Shown here in pieces: positions 61,057-64,000 of a stretch of 64,000 bases of DNA. The position numbers were made by a program, and so were the translations under genes. Each line of letters starts with the position of its first letter. The first letter of the stretch is position 1. The notes under the pieces are model-generated. The model searched no databases and had not been told where the DNA came from. It saw nothing but the letters and a program-made list of their open reading frames with translations. The stretch is taken from the NCBI GenBank assembly GCA_008360955.1, contig LUCM01009329.1, positions 122,118 through 186,117 of the forward strand, given 5' to 3'. The DNA comes from Fasciolopsis buskii (Eukaryota > Platyhelminthes > Trematoda > Plagiorchiida > Fasciolidae).

Positions 61057-62712
61057 GAACTGATTCAGCTGTTTAAGATATCTGTGTTGTATGTGATTCG
61101 CATGTATTCGGCTAAATAAATCCGAGGACAAAAATCCTTCAAAATCTCGATATTCACTATGCCGATGAACATTGCAGCCGAAACTAGACAGTTGTCAAGG
61201 ACAGCATATATATTCAAGCAAGAGCAGACAATCGGAGTTGAGCAAAACAATCTGAACGTCAGCCATCGCTACTAACTAACTAATGAATGGGCAACTCGAC
61301 AGCGCTGTCTATCCCAGTAGTAAAACAAAGATACTCAACGTGAATGAGTGTGTAATGAGTTCACGTGTTGACATGACAACAATAGGGCAAATACATGTCG
61401 GCTATAACTTCCGAATTAAACAATCTAAAAGTGGAAACCAAGACCACATTGAGGTAAACAGTCAGCCAAAAAGTTGAAGACCGGTTTAATGACTGACGCA
61501 GAATTTGGTGTTTTTAAATTACGGATTTCATGAATTTTTCCCCATACAGCCTCCATGTGATACTGAGTAACTTGCATAGTCCCTTGTTATTACCCTTCTG
61601 TGTAGCTGAAATCACTGCAAAACGGGCTTCCGATTCCGTGTTAGACCAATTGCATACTAACTGTTGTAGGATGGCCTTGAATTGCGCCTTTGCGGAAGAC
61701 AGTTGATCATACACTGAGTGGGCTTCACATGGAATTTGCAGATGTGATGAAAGTTGAACAACAGCCTCTAGCCCATGTCATGATGTGTTGTCATCCCCGT
61801 ACAAAATATTTTTATATAGTAACTAGCCTAAAGATGTCAGAAAACAGGTTCCAATTTTAGCTGTGTAATTTTGAACTGCAGATTCAATGTGCTATTTGGA
61901 AGACAATATAGCTATCGTTGCTCCTAATAAATGCGTAGGTATCGAAATTGTACTCAAATACTACTGGATTTTCTGAAGGACAGGTAAACTAACGATGAGG
62001 TTGACGAGTGGTACTTCTTAATTAGTCGGGATGCGTCATGAGAAAGCGAATTAAGGCAGTTTCAGCTATTCGCGGATGTTATATCAATAAACACAGGTTT
62101 GTTCAAGAGCGTAAGTTGGTTCACTCATCGCTTGGAATGGTGTTTCAGTTTCACATTATCGTTTTTGTGTTTGTTAGCAAGATAAGAATCTGAAAGTGTT
62201 GAAATTGTAAAATGTATGTTCCGGAACTAGTTAGGGGTTATCACATTGATTGTGCGACAGCCAAGGCATCATTTCCGAACACACTTAGCTTGAATAGCGA
62301 GCATATATACATATACATATATATATATATATGTATATATATTATGATCATAAAAGTCGATGAACTGCAAAAGCAAGCTGCATCGTTCAGTACATTGGAA
62401 TTTGCAAAAATCTATACAGGGTATGTATTAAAACTCTTTTTTCTGGTTTCCCCAATAAAACTTTGGTCCCAGTGTAAATTAATAATTTCTAAATCAGTAC
62501 TTAATCAGTTACCGTCCCCAGTACACACAGCTGAAGCAACAATGTAAACACCTTGCTAAATCCCCTACAGAAAATGGCACAAGAGATGTGGAATAGAAGC
62601 TATCTAATAAAATTTCTGAGATAAAAATAACCTACCATTATGCGACTCGCAAAATTTGTTGATATACTTCGGAATGGATGGATATATTAGTTTTGTTATT
62701 TACCTTGAATAA
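61057..62712. other. No firm gene
   Basis: Presumed 5' flank of the Cys-rich gene to about 61250, then ordinary AT-rich DNA. The 111-codon + frame at 62212-62547 crosses the TA array at 62302-62346 and is not trusted. Confidence 0.35.
62302..62346. repeat. (TA)n microsatellite with CATA/GTATA interruptions
   Basis: About 45 bases of alternating TA with CATA and GTATA steps; largely self-complementary. Confidence 0.9.
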
Positions 62713-62904
62713 ATGACACGAGACCAAGACACACATCCGGTGTGTCCCATCCATCCATCCATCTATCCGGACAATGATGAGCTCTCACAACTGCACACGA
62801 TAGCGTGGGATGGTACAAACTATCGAGGGCTTCATGACAGCCGTAACACTACAGTTGCAGACTCTTGCGCTTCAGTTTCTACCAGAATATCGGGCTGCGT
62901 TTAG
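62713..62904 (+). CDS. Hypothetical open frame, 63 aa
   Basis: An ATG frame reads MTRDQDTHPVCPIHPSIYP, crosses the CATC repeat, and continues DNDELSQLHTIAWDGTNYRG before a stop. It is acidic and hydrophilic. It lies about 450 bases before the exon at 63357 on the same strand and might be an earlier exon of that gene, but no donor is obvious. Confidence 0.2.
   Translation: MTRDQDTHPVCPIHPSIYPDNDELSQLHTIAWDGTNYRGLHDSRNTTVADSCASVSTRISGCV
62747..62766. repeat. (CATC)n short repeat
   Basis: Five units of CATC with one change. Confidence 0.85.
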
Positions 62905-63114
62905 AAGTGCCAGTGACCACGAATTATTTAGCAAATAATTGCAAACTGATGGAGTTCATTGTGATCCAAATATAACGTAATTCTTTCAAAGAACAGACAA
63001 CACCAATCTCTAAGTTATTTTCTTTCACAACCGCATTTATCTAAAAGACTTCGCCAAAAAGTCGCATGGTGCGTTCCTAGAAAACAAAACGAAAGTAACT
63101 TTGCTAGGCAATAC

Positions 63115-63188
63115 ACAGCTGTACACTGCCTCCACAGTTTCTTAATGGTGAGTTGAGCGACGAAATCACATGGTGAATTATTTCATGC
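63115..63188 (+). repeat. Hammerhead SINE, copy 6 (3' fragment)
   Basis: Only the end of the hammerhead (ACAGCTGTACACTGC) and the tail (TTAATGGTGAGTTGAGCG) remain, matching copy 5 at 29205-29262. The tRNA-like head and the ribozyme core are absent: a 5'-truncated copy. Confidence 0.7.
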
Positions 63189-63356
63189 ATACATAATATG
63201 TTATAGCACATAGGAACTCAGTAATTCTAGTACTCACGTCGCATTTCCAATCACCTATGAATTTTGTGCCGACTGATATGAAGTTATTCGACTGACTACC
63301 ACTCACTGCACGTTTCACGTATAAACTCTAGAGAAACTGATCACGAGTAATTTCAG

Positions 63357-63669
63357 GGAGCTTCGTTCACATTCTGCCCATTCGGTGGATCATATCTATC
63401 TTCGAGTCAAGAGCTTAAATCTGGGTCTTGCAGTTACAGAAGGCGTGCATTGCCATTACCGCCGGGATCCGACCAAGCTAATCGAAATTAGCGGGGAACG
63501 AGGTGAGCAAATATATCCTGACTTCCAATAGAATTCATTCCACCATGCCAGTTATCCTCTCCGCCGGGTAGACAAAGCACGGATCAAGTCCACATTAAGT
63601 GGAGTTCACATTAAGGGTTTCACCGCAACCTTAAACTTCATCATCCACATTGTAATAACAACCGCGTGA
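63357..63669 (+). CDS. Hypothetical gene, last two exons
   Basis: Exon 63357-63502 follows GAGTAATTTCAG and is open in one frame for 48 codons (ELRSHSAHSVDHIYLRVKSL, then AVTEGVHCHYRRDPTKLIEI), ending GAACGAG|GTGAGC with one base over. After a 69-base intron ending CCTCTCCGCCGGGTAG, exon 63572-63669 takes up the phase and runs 31 codons to a stop (DKARIKSTLSGVHIKGFTAT). The last residues are hydrophobic (LNFIIHIVITTA) and could form a C-terminal membrane anchor. Exon 1 alone also reads on to a stop after 10 more residues if unspliced. No family is recognised. Earlier exons should lie upstream. Confidence 0.42.
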
Positions 63670-64000
63670 TAGCAGAAAAGTTTGCGAGAATTAAGTATGC
63701 GGCAGCTGATGAAATATTTAATTAGTTCAGATAGAGCACAGGTGGCGCCCGAAATATTTTTCGATAATTCATTTCAAGCTTTCCTATAATATGTGGGTTG
63801 GGAAAAACTATGGGAGTCCAGTGGTCAAGGTTGAAGCAATAGAGCATAGGAAATGACACTGATGGGGAATGGAGTTCGGGAAAACAAAGACAGCGTTATG
63901 CTTTCGAAGATGGTGGCTGCATACAGTTAACCAATTGCTTTGTTGACACAGTTCGGAATTACTAATTTTGATCCCTGTCGACTTACTTGTGTGTGGCGTA
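63670..64000. other. No feature seen
   Basis: AT-rich DNA with no long frame, motif or repeat that I could recognise; possibly 3' flank of the gene ending at 63669. Confidence 0.4.

Noticed and set aside
62212..62547. 111-codon + frame
   Set aside because: It depends on reading through the TA array, which gives an artificial run of Tyr and Ile.

Overview
The window looks like AT-rich, gene-poor eukaryotic nuclear DNA, most probably from a trematode flatworm. The support is indirect. There are tRNA-headed SINEs that carry a hammerhead ribozyme (the S. mansoni Sm-alpha type of arrangement), a second hammerhead of the Penelope-like kind, decayed RTE and CR1/Jockey-like reverse transcriptases, short introns with GT-AG borders, and one gene whose only in-frame start would come from a spliced leader ending in AUG. 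No rRNA, intact tRNA, CRISPR or bacterial-style operon was seen. Nothing here could be searched against a database.

Mobile DNA is the best supported content. A CR1/Jockey-like relic lies at about 15.5-16.4 kb (+) and an RTE-like relic at about 39.4-41.8 kb (+); both are dead. Hammerhead SINEs occur at 5.4-5.6 kb (-), 9.2-9.7 kb (two copies facing apart), 19.0 kb (+), 28.7-29.3 kb (two copies facing apart) and 63.1 kb (fragment). A Penelope-type hammerhead sits between TA arrays at 59.5-59.65 kb. An odd interleaved inverted repeat is at 44.3-44.7 kb.

Genes are split into short exons and are inferred from open frames joined by splice sites in matching phase. The clearest is a small secreted protein with eight cysteines at 60.8-61.0 kb (-). 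Other multi-exon candidates are at 1.05-1.44 kb (-), 23.6-24.2 kb (-, with a possible 6-base micro-exon), 28.0-28.4 kb (+), 31.0-32.0 kb (+), 34.85-35.2 kb (+), 47.6-48.0 kb (+) and 63.4-63.7 kb (+). I recognise no protein family in them, so they are called hypothetical. Several single open exons are listed at low confidence, because a 60-100 codon open frame is not rare in 64 kb of such DNA.

No shared pathway can be inferred. The main biological themes are ribozyme-bearing retroposons, possible trans-splicing, and a helminth-type small cysteine-rich secreted protein.
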